Assembly: GCF_002243645.1 (NCBI RefSeq)
Contig: NZ_CP017704.1
Span: forward strand, 3,986,001-4,050,000
Source: Peribacillus simplex NBRC 15720 = DSM 1321
GTDB taxonomy: Bacteria > Bacillota > Bacilli > Bacillales > DSM-1321
Direction: 5' to 3'
DNA length: 64,000 bases
The notes below the pieces were generated by a model. It saw only the letters and a list, made by a program, of their open reading frames with translations, was not told where the DNA came from and searched no databases. How positions within the stretch are numbered: the stretch's first letter is position 1; each line of letters opens with the position of its first letter. This document shows positions 17,782 to 25,837 of the stretch, in pieces. The position numbers and the translations under genes were made by a program.

Positions 17782-17783
17782 GG

Positions 17784-17814
17784 GTAGGGAATGTCTTCCA
17801 TTCTCTTTTTTCTT
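17784..17814 (+). terminator. Intrinsic terminator after the YdeI-family gene
   Basis: A GAATG / CATTC stem with flanking G-T/C pairs is followed by CTTTTTTC. Confidence 0.6.
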
Positions 17815-17861
17815 GTTCTGTTCATCCTATCAAAAGCATATACTAGACCGAATCCAAACTT

Positions 17862-17882
17862 AAATCGTAATAATTATGATTT
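17862..17882. promoter_or_regulatory. Zur box (zinc uptake regulator operator)
   Basis: The arms AAATCGTAAT and ATTATGATTT are separated by one base, an inverted repeat with a single mismatch. This matches the Bacillus Zur operator pattern (AAATCGTAAT-N-ATTACGATTT) except at one position. It lies 15 bp before the start of the permease gene, so Zur bound with zinc would block that transcript. Confidence 0.85.
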
Positions 17883-17897
17883 GCGAGGTGGTTAAAT

Positions 17898-18914
17898 ATG
17901 CTTTTGAAACGATACACGGGAAATTTACTGTTATTGATTCTGCTGTTTTTGCTGCTAGCATTCTTTTTTCTAGGTGATGTGTTCCTTCCCAAAGCGATTG
18001 ATTTCTCGAGCTACCCGATGCTTCACTCTGTGTTCGTCGTGTTTTTGGGATTGTTTTTAGAATCGATTCCATTCCTGTTCCTGGGGGCCATTGCCTCATC
18101 ATTCATCCAGTTGTTCATCAGTGAAGAAATCATTCAGCGGATGATACCGAAAAGACCTCTGACGGCCATTTTTGCTGCGATAGTAGCGGCGCTGATTATT
18201 CCGGTTTGCGAATGTGCAATCATCCCGGTCGTCCGGAGATTGATTCAAAAGGGTGTTCCGGTCCATGCAGGTGTTGTCTTGCTCGTAACAGCCCCAATAT
18301 TGAATGTCATCGTGTTTGGCTCAACTTATTATGCGTTCCAAAATAATCCGGCCATTCTATATGGAAGAATCATTCTTTGTGTCCTGACGGCCATAATCGT
18401 AGGTTTATTCATTCATATATTCAGCACTAAAGATGTGGTGAAAGAGGAGAAGGTGGAACTGGTACTGGTACATGGGCATGAACATGATATTCAGCCCAGT
18501 AGATGGACAAGCTTCATTGAACATACTTCACAGGAATTTTTTATGGTCGGCAGATACTTTATCATCGGGGCCTTGTTTGCCAGTGTATTTCAAGTGTTTA
18601 TGGATCGGACCGTAATGGCCGATATTGGTCAGGCGCCAATAAAAGGCACGGCATTGATGATGGGAATTGCGTTTGTGCTTTCACTCTGTTCATCAGCTGA
18701 TGCATTCGTTGCCGCCTCCTTTTCCCATAGTTTTCTGCCAGGCTCCATACTGGGTTTCCTTGTATTTGGTCCCATGCTGGATTTGAAAAATGTCCTGATC
18801 ATGATGTCCTGTTTTAAACGGAGCTTCGTCGTCACGTATGTCCTGCTTGTTTTCGCAGTCGTCTTCAGCCTATGCCTGATTGCAGGCGGATTGATCAGTA
18901 AGGGGGGCTTCTGA
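17898..18914 (+). CDS. UPF0718/DUF318-family permease, YcgR-like, probably zinc-responsive
   Basis: A 338-residue integral membrane protein with about eight hydrophobic segments. Family hallmarks are the CEC motif in IIPVCECAIIPVVRR and the SLCSSADAFVAASFSH segment near the C-terminus; a HGHEHD cluster lies in the cytoplasmic loop. It is co-encoded with a TIGR03943-type partner whose ATG overlaps its stop by one base. A Zur box directly upstream places the pair in the zinc-starvation response. Transport of a metal or metal complex is a reasonable inference, not shown. Confidence 0.85.
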   Translation: MLLKRYTGNLLLLILLFLLLAFFFLGDVFLPKAIDFSSYPMLHSVFVVFLGLFLESIPFLFLGAIASSFIQLFISEEIIQRMIPKRPLTAIFAAIVAALIIPVCECAIIPVVRRLIQKGVPVHAGVVLLVTAPILNVIVFGSTYYAFQNNPAILYGRIILCVLTAIIVGLFIHIFSTKDVVKEEKVELVLVHGHEHDIQPSRWTSFIEHTSQEFFMVGRYFIIGALFASVFQVFMDRTVMADIGQAPIKGTALMMGIAFVLSLCSSADAFVAASFSHSFLPGSILGFLVFGPMLDLKNVLIMMSCFKRSFVVTYVLLVFAVVFSLCLIAGGLISKGGF

Positions 18915-19678
18915 TGAAACATTTTTTTATCCAAAGGCTTGAAGGATTGCTGCTGCTTGGACTGGGCCTCATGATCTTTAAATTGTATGTTTCGGGATAT
19001 CTAACGAAATTGATTGCACCCAAAATGGTTCCATATGCATTGGCGGCTCTTTTTGCTTTTTTAGTGATCAGTCTTCTCCGAATGAAAAAACAAAAACAGG
19101 GTGAACAACATTGTGATTGCGGATCGAATGGAGAGTCTTCCTCGTCCGCACTGGTCCTGAAATATAGTTTGTTCTTCATTCCGATTCTTCTGGGCTTCAT
19201 CTTGACCGATTTTACATTAAGCGGGGAAGTACTGGCGAAAAGAGGGATGGCGAAGCAGCAGGCACAGATGGTAAGTTCATATGATTCAGGGAAACATGCG
19301 AATGGGGAGAAAATCTCCGTAACCGATGATAATTATTTTGAAGTACTGGATGATTTACTGAACAACCTCGATACGATCGAGGGAAAGGAAATAGAGATTT
19401 CGGGGTTCATATACCGTGAGGATACATTTACGAAAAAACAAATGGCCATCTCCCGCCTCTCCATGTCCTGCTGTGTGGTCGATGCGACGTTATACGGATA
19501 TATGGTCAACGGGAATGTGGAAGGAATGAAGACGAATGATTGGTATACCATTACAGGGACATTAAAAAAGGGAAGCTATAAAGGGGAACCAGTACCGGTG
19601 ATCGATTTAAAAGAGTCGAAGAAAATAAAGGCACCGGAAGAAGCTTATTTATATGAGAATGTACAAATTATTCAGTAG
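18914..19678 (+). CDS. TIGR03943-family putative permease subunit, YcgQ-like
   Basis: This 254-residue protein has two N-terminal membrane segments, a Cys/His-bearing loop (QHCDCGSN), a third membrane segment near residue 90, then a soluble C-terminal domain with [12 protein letters not shown] and the conserved [14 protein letters not shown]. The paired cysteines in that motif could bind metal. It always travels with the DUF318 permease in my knowledge of the family, and the overlap here (ATG at the permease stop) supports a complex. Regulation by Zur is inferred from the upstream operator. Confidence 0.85.
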   Translation: MKHFFIQRLEGLLLLGLGLMIFKLYVSGYLTKLIAPKMVPYALAALFAFLVISLLRMKKQKQGEQHCDCGSNGESSSSALVLKYSLFFIPILLGFILTDFTLSGEVLAKRGMAKQQAQMVSSYDSGKHANGEKISVTDDNYFEVLDDLLNNLDTIEGKEIEISGFIYREDTFTKKQMAISRLSMSCCVVDATLYGYMVNGNVEGMKTNDWYTITGTLKKGSYKGEPVPVIDLKESKKIKAPEEAYLYENVQIIQ

Positions 19679-19889
19679 TATTGGAAAACCCGGCAAAAGG
19701 ATGATTTTGCCGGGTTTTCCACTGGTGCCGAAAGGGGTATTTTGCCTGTACGAAGACACCCTTTTCATGTAAAAAGGCCTTAAAGCCATATATTCCATCA
19801 TAAGATCCCATTCCGCTTGTATTTACACCGCCGAATGGCAGAAAACGTGGGCGGCGAGAATTCTCTTCAAATTCATATTTTGAAGGCAA
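19668..19889 (-). pseudogene. Remnant of an aldehyde dehydrogenase gene (C-terminus only)
   Basis: The minus-strand frame translates to a stretch containing [20 protein letters not shown] followed by an [17 protein letters not shown] tail. This is the extreme C-terminal oligomerisation region of class-3-type aldehyde dehydrogenases (usual form LPFGGVGxSGMGSYHGKYGF). Only about 60 of the usual 450-500 residues remain; the catalytic domain is missing upstream, and the frame runs on into the terminator downstream. It is a 5'-deleted relic and should have no activity. Confidence 0.8.
19683..19720 (+). terminator. Strong bidirectional terminator after the permease pair
   Basis: A perfect 16-bp stem GGAAAACCCGGCAAAA / TTTTGCCGGGTTTTCC has a 6-base loop. 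The T-rich arm is part of the stem. Confidence 0.85.
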
Positions 19890-19962
19890 ACATTGATTTG
19901 ATGGGCACCTGGTTCTCTGTTATTCATACTATATGGGATAAAGAACAGAGAGGGGTTATGCC

Positions 19963-20403
19963 ATGTATGGGCATGATATGTATGAAGGTGATTGGAACAG
20001 ACAGCAGGATATGTTGAATAAGCTTGAAAAGGCTATAAATGGCGAGTATCGTGCCATCCAGTGTTATGAGAAATTGGCAGCATTAGCGCCGGATGAAAAG
20101 CAGAGGAAACAAATCATTGAAATAAGGGAAGATGAAATAAAACATTTTCAAGCATTCACCCGGATATACAACAGCTTGACCGGGATGCAGCCACAGCCTA
20201 AAGTGATGGAACCATGCCCGGACTCCTATGCAGCTGGATTGGAATTTGCCGTTCAAGATGAACAGGAAACAGTGGATTTTTATCTGGATGTCGCAGATGG
20301 TGCGGCTGATAGAACCATTAGAAAGGCGTTCCGGCGTGCTGCCGCCGATGAACAAAACCATGCCGTCTGGTTTTTGTTTTACTTAGTAAAACTCAAAGGC
20401 TGA
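19963..20403 (+). CDS. Ferritin-like (rubrerythrin-type) diiron-fold protein
   Basis: This 146-residue protein has a four-helix ferritin-like fold. Likely iron ligands are E28, E58 with H61 (EDEIKH), a second-half glutamate (DEQETVDFY) and the ADEQNHAVWF ExxH-type pair. There is no C-terminal rubredoxin domain, so it is not a full rubrerythrin. Peroxide or metal handling is possible but not shown. A GAGAGGGGTT ribosome site precedes the ATG. A terminator follows. Confidence 0.85.
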   Translation: MYGHDMYEGDWNRQQDMLNKLEKAINGEYRAIQCYEKLAALAPDEKQRKQIIEIREDEIKHFQAFTRIYNSLTGMQPQPKVMEPCPDSYAAGLEFAVQDEQETVDFYLDVADGAADRTIRKAFRRAAADEQNHAVWFLFYLVKLKG

Positions 20404-20422
20404 TTCATTAGTAAGTAAAGTT

Positions 20423-20458
20423 GAAAAAAAGCCAGGAAATTATCCTGACTTTTTTTAC
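20423..20458 (+). terminator. Bidirectional intrinsic terminator
   Basis: The stem AGCCAGGA / TCCTGACT with a 5-base loop is flanked by A7 and T7, serving the ferritin-like gene and the converging EamA gene. Confidence 0.85.
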
Positions 20459-20459
20459 T

Positions 20460-21356
20460 TTAGGACAGCTCCTGGTTCATCAATGTAGGATTTTTTCGTA
20501 GCCCAGGTGAAATCGTCAAAGAGATGATTCCGCATAAGAGCAATCCGACCCCGATCCATGACATGGGGGCCAAGCTCTCGCCGACAAGGAAAACACCGAG
20601 AAGAGCGGCTGTCAGAGGTTCGGCGAGTGATAACGAGACCGCTGTTGATGAAGGAACGGATATTAGCCCTTTATTAAAAAATAAATAGGCGGCTGCTGTA
20701 GCAAGAAGTCCAAGGTGAAGGCTGACGGCCAGCCCATTCGTTGTGCCGATCCAGCTGATATCCAGTATGAATAAAGCGGGTGCCAACAGCAGGGCGCTAA
20801 AACTGAAGATGACAGCGGCAGTTGCTTCTGGAGGTTGTTTATCCAAGATCCTTTTACTAACCAGTGTGTATACCGTAAAGGAAGCTCCGGCCCCCAGCGC
20901 AAGCAGCGCACCTACTGGATCGATGGTAACTGATCCTTGATTGGTAAAAAGCAGTAAACATCCGGCAATCGATAAACCTGTAGCGATCCACCAGCTTGTT
21001 GATGGCCGTTTTTTACTGAACAGCCATTCAAGGAATCCGGCGATGATGGGGGCACTGCTAAGTGTAATGATCGTGCCGATGGCAATTCCGGTCATGCTGA
21101 CAGCCATGAAAAATAGCGGCTGGTAACAGGCCATGCCTAACGTGGCTAAGATGGTTTCTTTCATTGGCCAGTTGTACCGCGTTAATTTTTTTTGCCAGAT
21201 TGCAATGAGCAATAAAGCGGCCCCGCCGACTGCCAAGCGGACGGCACCTATTGCAATGGGATGGGCTCCATCGGGGGCGAATGACTGGGCCGTTCCGGTC
21301 GTTCCCCACAGCATTGCCCCAAGGATGACGAGTAAATAGGGGTATTTTTCCTTCAT
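20460..21356 (-). CDS. EamA/DMT-superfamily transporter
   Basis: A 298-residue, about ten-helix drug/metabolite transporter with two EamA repeats (the first opening with ILGAMLWGTTGTAQ, the second with GALLALGAGASFTVYTLV). These export amino acids, metabolites or toxic compounds; the substrate cannot be predicted. It is monocistronic, with AGGAGAA before its ATG, and lies divergent to an Rrf2 regulator 137 bp away, so control by that regulator is possible. Confidence 0.9.
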   Translation of the reverse strand: MKEKYPYLLVILGAMLWGTTGTAQSFAPDGAHPIAIGAVRLAVGGAALLLIAIWQKKLTRYNWPMKETILATLGMACYQPLFFMAVSMTGIAIGTIITLSSAPIIAGFLEWLFSKKRPSTSWWIATGLSIAGCLLLFTNQGSVTIDPVGALLALGAGASFTVYTLVSKRILDKQPPEATAAVIFSFSALLLAPALFILDISWIGTTNGLAVSLHLGLLATAAAYLFFNKGLISVPSSTAVSLSLAEPLTAALLGVFLVGESLAPMSWIGVGLLLCGIISLTISPGLRKNPTLMNQELS

Positions 21357-21493
21357 GGAAGTTCTCCTGTAATAAAGATTTACTATTCAGGCTATATGAT
21401 TGTGTCGATTAAGTCAAAGGGGCCTATTTGTTCGGGAGAACGTAACATAGTATAATGGCCTTACCATGGATAGAGGTGTAAGGGGGGATAATC

Positions 21494-21949
21494 ATGTCTT
21501 CAGGTAATCGGAACAATCAAATTGGACCGCCGCGGTTCGCTATTGCCATTCACTCTCTGGTTTGGCTTGCACAAAGCGAAAAGCTCCTGACAAGTTCGGC
21601 AATCGCCTTAAAGGTGAAGTCACATGCCACTTTTTTAAGAAGAGTGATGGCACAGCTTGCAGCTGCGGGGATTGTCGAAACAAAGGAAGGACGGGAAGGC
21701 GGATATAGCTTGAAGGTGCCTGCCTCTCAGCTGACTTTGGCCGATGTGTATCAAGCGGTACGGCCGGAATGTCTTGTTTGTATGGAAACGAGCGAATGCG
21801 GTGAAGTTGGGAAGCAGCTGGATACGGCATTGGAGGAGATCATGAACGAAGCCGAAAAGGAAACATTGCGCCTGCTAAAGGGCTATACATTGGAAGAATT
21901 CATGAAAAAAGTCGACTTCACCAATTTTGAAAATGAGTGTCTAGGGTAA
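21494..21949 (+). CDS. Rrf2-family transcriptional regulator with Cys cluster
   Basis: The 151-residue Rrf2 protein has an N-terminal winged helix (about 10-75, with LLTSSAIALKVKSHATFLRR and the EGREGGYSL wing). In the position where other Rrf2 members bind clusters it has ECLVCMETSEC, a C-X2-C-X5-C cluster that may sense redox state or bind metal. It sits between a divergent EamA exporter and a co-directional DsbA-type oxidoreductase, both plausible targets. AAGGGGGGAT precedes the ATG. Confidence 0.9.
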   Translation: MSSGNRNNQIGPPRFAIAIHSLVWLAQSEKLLTSSAIALKVKSHATFLRRVMAQLAAAGIVETKEGREGGYSLKVPASQLTLADVYQAVRPECLVCMETSECGEVGKQLDTALEEIMNEAEKETLRLLKGYTLEEFMKKVDFTNFENECLG

Positions 21950-22023
21950 TATCCTTGCAAGAGGATACCCAGGATTATATAATGTGCTTAATGCGATTGC
22001 ATTTAAAATAAGGAGGTATTTAC

Positions 22024-22734
22024 ATGAAGGTCGAAATTTGGTCGGATTATCAATGTCCGTTCTGTTATATAGGAAAGCGGCGATTCGAAGAGGCTTTAAA
22101 GCAGTTTGAAAATAAAGATCAGGTAGAGGTTTCATTTCGCAGTTTCGAGTTGAACCCAGAGGCTGAGCGGGATATCAATATGACTCAAAATGAAATGCTG
22201 GCCAAGAAATACGGCATGTCTCAAGCGCAGGTGGAAGCGAACAGCCAAAACCTGACTCAACAGGCTAAAGAATTGGGACTCGATTATCATTTGGACAAAG
22301 TGGTATTAACGAATTCGTTCGATGCTCATCGCTTGATGCATTTTGCTGAATCAAAAGGTAAAGAGAAAGAAATGAATGAATGCCTATTTAAAGCATACTT
22401 TACGGAAGGCAAACATATTGGCGATCACGCTACATTGGCTAGTTTGGCTGAAGAGGCAGGCCTTGAAAAGTCCGAGGCGGAAGCTATGCTGGCAGGAACG
22501 GCATTCACGGCGGAGGTTAGGGGAAATGAGCAAGAAGGAAGCCTGCTTGGTATTACAGGTGTGCCATTCTTTGTCATTAACCGCAAGTATGGAATCTCCG
22601 GCGCCCAGCCAACAGAAGCGTTCCTGGATACGCTAAAAAAAGTATGGGCTGAGGAAAACCCGCTTACAATGGTGAATGATCCAGCAACAGGCGACGCTTG
22701 TACGGACGGTTCTTGTAACGTGCCGGAAAAATAA
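22024..22734 (+). CDS. DsbA/FrnE-family thiol-disulfide oxidoreductase
   Basis: This 236-residue cytoplasmic protein (no signal peptide) has a thioredoxin fold with an inserted helical domain. The active-site pair is C11-X2-C14 (CPFC), the cis-proline loop is TGVPFFV, and the FrnE-type AQPTEAFLDTL follows. Two further cysteines close the chain (ACTDGSC). The family covers polyketide-associated FrnE and 2-hydroxychromene-carboxylate isomerase-like enzymes; disulfide chemistry is the safer call. The Rrf2 gene is 75 bp upstream. A strong AGGAGGT ribosome site is present. Confidence 0.9.
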   Translation: MKVEIWSDYQCPFCYIGKRRFEEALKQFENKDQVEVSFRSFELNPEAERDINMTQNEMLAKKYGMSQAQVEANSQNLTQQAKELGLDYHLDKVVLTNSFDAHRLMHFAESKGKEKEMNECLFKAYFTEGKHIGDHATLASLAEEAGLEKSEAEAMLAGTAFTAEVRGNEQEGSLLGITGVPFFVINRKYGISGAQPTEAFLDTLKKVWAEENPLTMVNDPATGDACTDGSCNVPEK

Positions 22735-22745
22735 TGAAGATATGA

Positions 22746-22780
22746 AGAAGGAGACCCGAAACTGGGGTCTCCTTTTTTTA
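22746..22780 (+). terminator. Intrinsic terminator after the DsbA-family gene
   Basis: The stem AAGGAGACCC / GGGTCTCCTT is followed by seven T. Confidence 0.9.
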
Positions 22781-22866
22781 CTTAAAAAGGAAATGTTATG
22801 TATGGCAAAGAATATAGTGTACAGGATGGCTTTTCGAAAAAGTCCGAAATGAAAGGAAGCTAAAGG

Positions 22867-23148
22867 GTGTATATAATAATTGGAATACTAGTTTTCATGC
22901 TTGCATGTATAGTAACTGCTAAAATAATTTCCTATAAATATTGGACATGTATTTATACGGCATTCGGGAATGAAAATTATTTTAAGGTGATTGCGAAATT
23001 GGAAAGGGAAGGGATACAATTCAAAACGAAGACGCCTATGAATTTAGGTTCCGAAAACTTTCAAAATCGCCATGAAACTAGTCAATATGATATTTTTGTA
23101 AAAAAAGAACAGAAGCAAATTGCCCAAAGGGCACTAAACAAGAATTAA
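22867..23148 (+). CDS. Small membrane-anchored hypothetical protein
   Basis: This 93-residue protein has one N-terminal membrane segment (about residues 2-25) and a charged cytoplasmic or external domain. That domain contains YFKVIAKLEREGIQFKTKTP and QYDIFVKKEQKQIAQRAL, resembling small Bacillus proteins that carry a DUF2007-like putative signalling fold. GTG start with AAAGG just upstream. Function unknown; no operon partner. Confidence 0.65.
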   Translation: MYIIIGILVFMLACIVTAKIISYKYWTCIYTAFGNENYFKVIAKLEREGIQFKTKTPMNLGSENFQNRHETSQYDIFVKKEQKQIAQRALNKN

Positions 23149-23559
23149 CAAAGGTAAATAGAAACGGCTGTCCTCGGGCTGCTATTTTTACTGGCTGGAA
23201 AAGTTAAGATGAGGGAATTGAAGATCCATGGAGGAAAGGGATTATATTTCATATTGAACTAACGGAACTAAACCAAGATAAGAAGAGCGTGTTTTGATTC
23301 ATTCTTTCAAAACCCGCTACATTATTGTTGTTTTAGAGTATTTGCTCCAAACTCACGAGTAAAAGCCCGAAACTCACGAGGGTGGGACTTATAAAAAGCA
23401 AAGTGTTGCTAAACCATTTTTCCATTGATTTCATATAGGATAAAAGAAAGAAAAAGCGTTGATTTTGATTTGGAATTCGTTTTTTATAGTTTCAAAGACT
23501 GAAAATTTGTATAATGGGTGAGATAGATTTAATTGAATGTACATATAGGAGGGGCATGG
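23149..23559. other. Intergenic region with a short copy of the 21-bp repeat
   Basis: No gene is seen. It contains the two-unit repeat at 23347-23380, then an AT-rich stretch likely to carry the promoter of the following hemD-like gene (a TATAAT-like element precedes GGGTGAG near 23511-23516). Confidence 0.5.
23347..23380. repeat. Second, two-unit copy of the 21-bp interspersed repeat
   Basis: Two copies of AACTCACGAG are 21 bp apart, joined by TAAAAGCCCGA. The core is identical to that of the six-unit array at 6108-6240, 17 kb away, so the sequence is a dispersed family. Confidence 0.85.
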
Positions 23560-24375
23560 ATGAGTAAGCTTAATGGCAGGACCGTTGCTTTATTGGGAGC
23601 GAGGAAGACGGAAGAACTTAGTAAAATCGTTCAAAATCTTGGGGGAGTCCCGCTCGTTCGCCCGGCACAGGGGACGGTTTTCCTTGATGATTCCCATTTG
23701 GAAGAGGATGTCACCCGGTTGATGGCAGGGGAGTTCGATTGGATCATTCTCACGACGGGAGTGGGGACGGAATTATTATATAAAACAGCAGTGAAGATGG
23801 AAGCGGGAGATCGTTTCATAGAAGCCTTGCAGTCTATGAAAATTGCAGCTAGGGGCTATAAAACGGTGAATATGCTGAAAAAGCTTGGTCTGCAGCCATT
23901 AATCCGTGATGATGATGGCAGTACGGCAGGGCTTGTTCGAAATCTGGAAGGCCAACTGTCTGAAGGTGTAAAGGCCGCTTTGCAGCTTCACGGCGATCCG
24001 GCGCCTCTTTTGATGAACTGGTTGGATGAACAAAAAGTGGAACATAAAGAAATCCTGCCATATGAACATATACCGCCTGAAAAAGAAACGATGCAGCAGC
24101 TGATCCAAGAAATCCTTGAAGGCAAAATCGATTCGGTTGTGTTCACGAGTGCACCGCAGCCGCGAAATTTAATGAGATTTGTCCGTGAACAAGGTGTGGA
24201 GGATAAGATGATCGACCTGTTTGCATCAGATGTAATTGCTCTTGCGGTCGGAAAGGTAACGGCGCAGGTGGTAATCGATGAAGGGATCGAGCGGGTCATA
24301 TATCCTGAAGATCAACGGATGGGCAGTGCAATGGTGGAGCTGGTGAAATATTATCAGGGAATTGCAAGCAGATAG
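23560..24375 (+). CDS. hemD: Uroporphyrinogen-III synthase (HemD-type)
   Basis: This 271-residue protein has the HemD two-domain layout (GRTVALLGARKTEELSKIV at the start, VVFTSAPQPRNLMRF in the second domain). HemD closes hydroxymethylbilane to uroporphyrinogen III, the branch point to haem and sirohaem. It lies 13 bp upstream of a methyltransferase-HemD fusion rather than in a hemAXCDBL operon, so it may serve sirohaem synthesis or be a diverged paralogue. The start at 23560 has GGAGGGG upstream; the frame begins earlier at 23533. Confidence 0.8.
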   Translation: MSKLNGRTVALLGARKTEELSKIVQNLGGVPLVRPAQGTVFLDDSHLEEDVTRLMAGEFDWIILTTGVGTELLYKTAVKMEAGDRFIEALQSMKIAARGYKTVNMLKKLGLQPLIRDDDGSTAGLVRNLEGQLSEGVKAALQLHGDPAPLLMNWLDEQKVEHKEILPYEHIPPEKETMQQLIQEILEGKIDSVVFTSAPQPRNLMRFVREQGVEDKMIDLFASDVIALAVGKVTAQVVIDEGIERVIYPEDQRMGSAMVELVKYYQGIASR

Positions 24376-24388
24376 GGGTGAGTGCGGC

Positions 24389-25837
24389 ATGACCAAGGGC
24401 AAGGTCTATTTTGTGGGTGCAGGTCCGGGTGATGTGGGCTTGATTACCGTAAAAGGTCAAAAAGCGATTGAAAAGGCGGACGTCATTTTATATGACAGAT
24501 TGCTAAATCCTAAACTGTTGGAAGCTGCCACCCTCGATTGTGAATTGATATATTGTGGCAAGACACCTTATACGAATGGCATCAGTCAAGGGGAAATCAA
24601 TGAGCTGCTTGTTTCCAAAGCACTGGCAGGGCATAGGGTCGTCCGCTTGAAAGGCGGTGATCCTGCCGTTTTTGGAAGAGTCGGGGAGGAAGCGGAAGCG
24701 TTGAAAGATGAGGGGATCCCATTCGAAATCATTCCGGGGGTTACGTCCAGCATTGCCGCATCCATATACGCAGGAGTCCCCGTCACGCATCGGGATTACG
24801 GACGTTCCTTTGCGATGGTGACAGGCCATGACCGAACGAAGAAGGATATAGATTGGAACGGGCTTGTGAATAGTATAGATACGGTTGCCTTTTATATGGG
24901 TGTGGCCAACCTTCCGTATATCCGCGAAAATTTGATCAACCATGGAAAGCCGGGGAATACGCCGGCACTCGTCATACAATGGGGCACTTATGGAAGACAG
25001 GAAAGTGTCGAGGGGACCTTGGATGATATCGTCGAAAGGGTAAGTGAAAGGTCGCTTGGCAATCCTGCGATCACCTTGGTCGGAGATATCATTTCACTAA
25101 GGGGAAAACTGCAATGGTTCGAAAAGAAGCCGCTATATGGGCAACGATTTTTAGTGGCCCGGACCGGGACGGCAAAGAGTTCCTTGGCAGAAACCCTGCT
25201 TGAACTTGGCGGCGAAGTCATCGAGTTTCCTAAATGGCATGCGGCAAAAGTGAAAATAGAAGAAAGCCAGCTGCTCTCTTTTCTTATGTATGATCGAATT
25301 CTCTTCACTTCGCCCGAAAGTGCCGATGGATTCTTGGATTCACTCATTGAACATGCTGTTGATTTCCGCCGGATTACTTCTAAACTTTATGTGTTATCAA
25401 GGAAATCGAAAAAGGCTTTACAGCAACGGGGACTGATGGCCGAGCTCAAATCCAAGATGTCGGAAGCCGGAACCCTGTTGGTTGTTGGAGATCGAAACAG
25501 AGATCAAAGAGATCCGGCTCATGGGGACGGAGACTATTTTCAATCAATCGATAAATTTGTCGATGAAAGATTCCTTGAAATCCTTCCGAGAATGCTGGAC
25601 GGGATAGCTGTCGGAACAGTACTATTTTCGAATCGGCATTCAGTCGATATGCTGATGCAATATGGGAACAAGGCAGACGTGGATATTGAAGGTTTGCTAA
25701 ATCAAGCCTCTATCGGGGTAATCGGAGAAAGTACCGGCAATAGACTTAAAGACTATGGATTTACATTGGATATGATGCCGAATGAACCGTCTGTCGAACA
25801 ATTGGTGGAGTTGATCGTGAATAGGAATGTTTTTTAG
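24389..25837 (+). CDS. nasF: Uroporphyrinogen-III C-methyltransferase fused to a HemD-like domain (NasF-like)
   Basis: At 482 residues it has an N-terminal SAM-dependent SUMT domain (about 1-245; GAGPGDVGLITVKG, VVRLKGGDPAVFGR, VTGHDRTK). This makes precorrin-2, the precursor of sirohaem for nitrite and sulfite reductases. Residues ~255-480 form a HemD-type domain (RFLVARTGTAKSSLAETLLE, DRILFTSPESADGF). Size and layout match B. subtilis NasF. It is translationally close to the preceding hemD, giving two HemD domains in a row. No nitrite reductase gene is in the window. ATG at 24389 with AGGGGTGAG upstream. Confidence 0.88.
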   Translation: MTKGKVYFVGAGPGDVGLITVKGQKAIEKADVILYDRLLNPKLLEAATLDCELIYCGKTPYTNGISQGEINELLVSKALAGHRVVRLKGGDPAVFGRVGEEAEALKDEGIPFEIIPGVTSSIAASIYAGVPVTHRDYGRSFAMVTGHDRTKKDIDWNGLVNSIDTVAFYMGVANLPYIRENLINHGKPGNTPALVIQWGTYGRQESVEGTLDDIVERVSERSLGNPAITLVGDIISLRGKLQWFEKKPLYGQRFLVARTGTAKSSLAETLLELGGEVIEFPKWHAAKVKIEESQLLSFLMYDRILFTSPESADGFLDSLIEHAVDFRRITSKLYVLSRKSKKALQQRGLMAELKSKMSEAGTLLVVGDRNRDQRDPAHGDGDYFQSIDKFVDERFLEILPRMLDGIAVGTVLFSNRHSVDMLMQYGNKADVDIEGLLNQASIGVIGESTGNRLKDYGFTLDMMPNEPSVEQLVELIVNRNVF

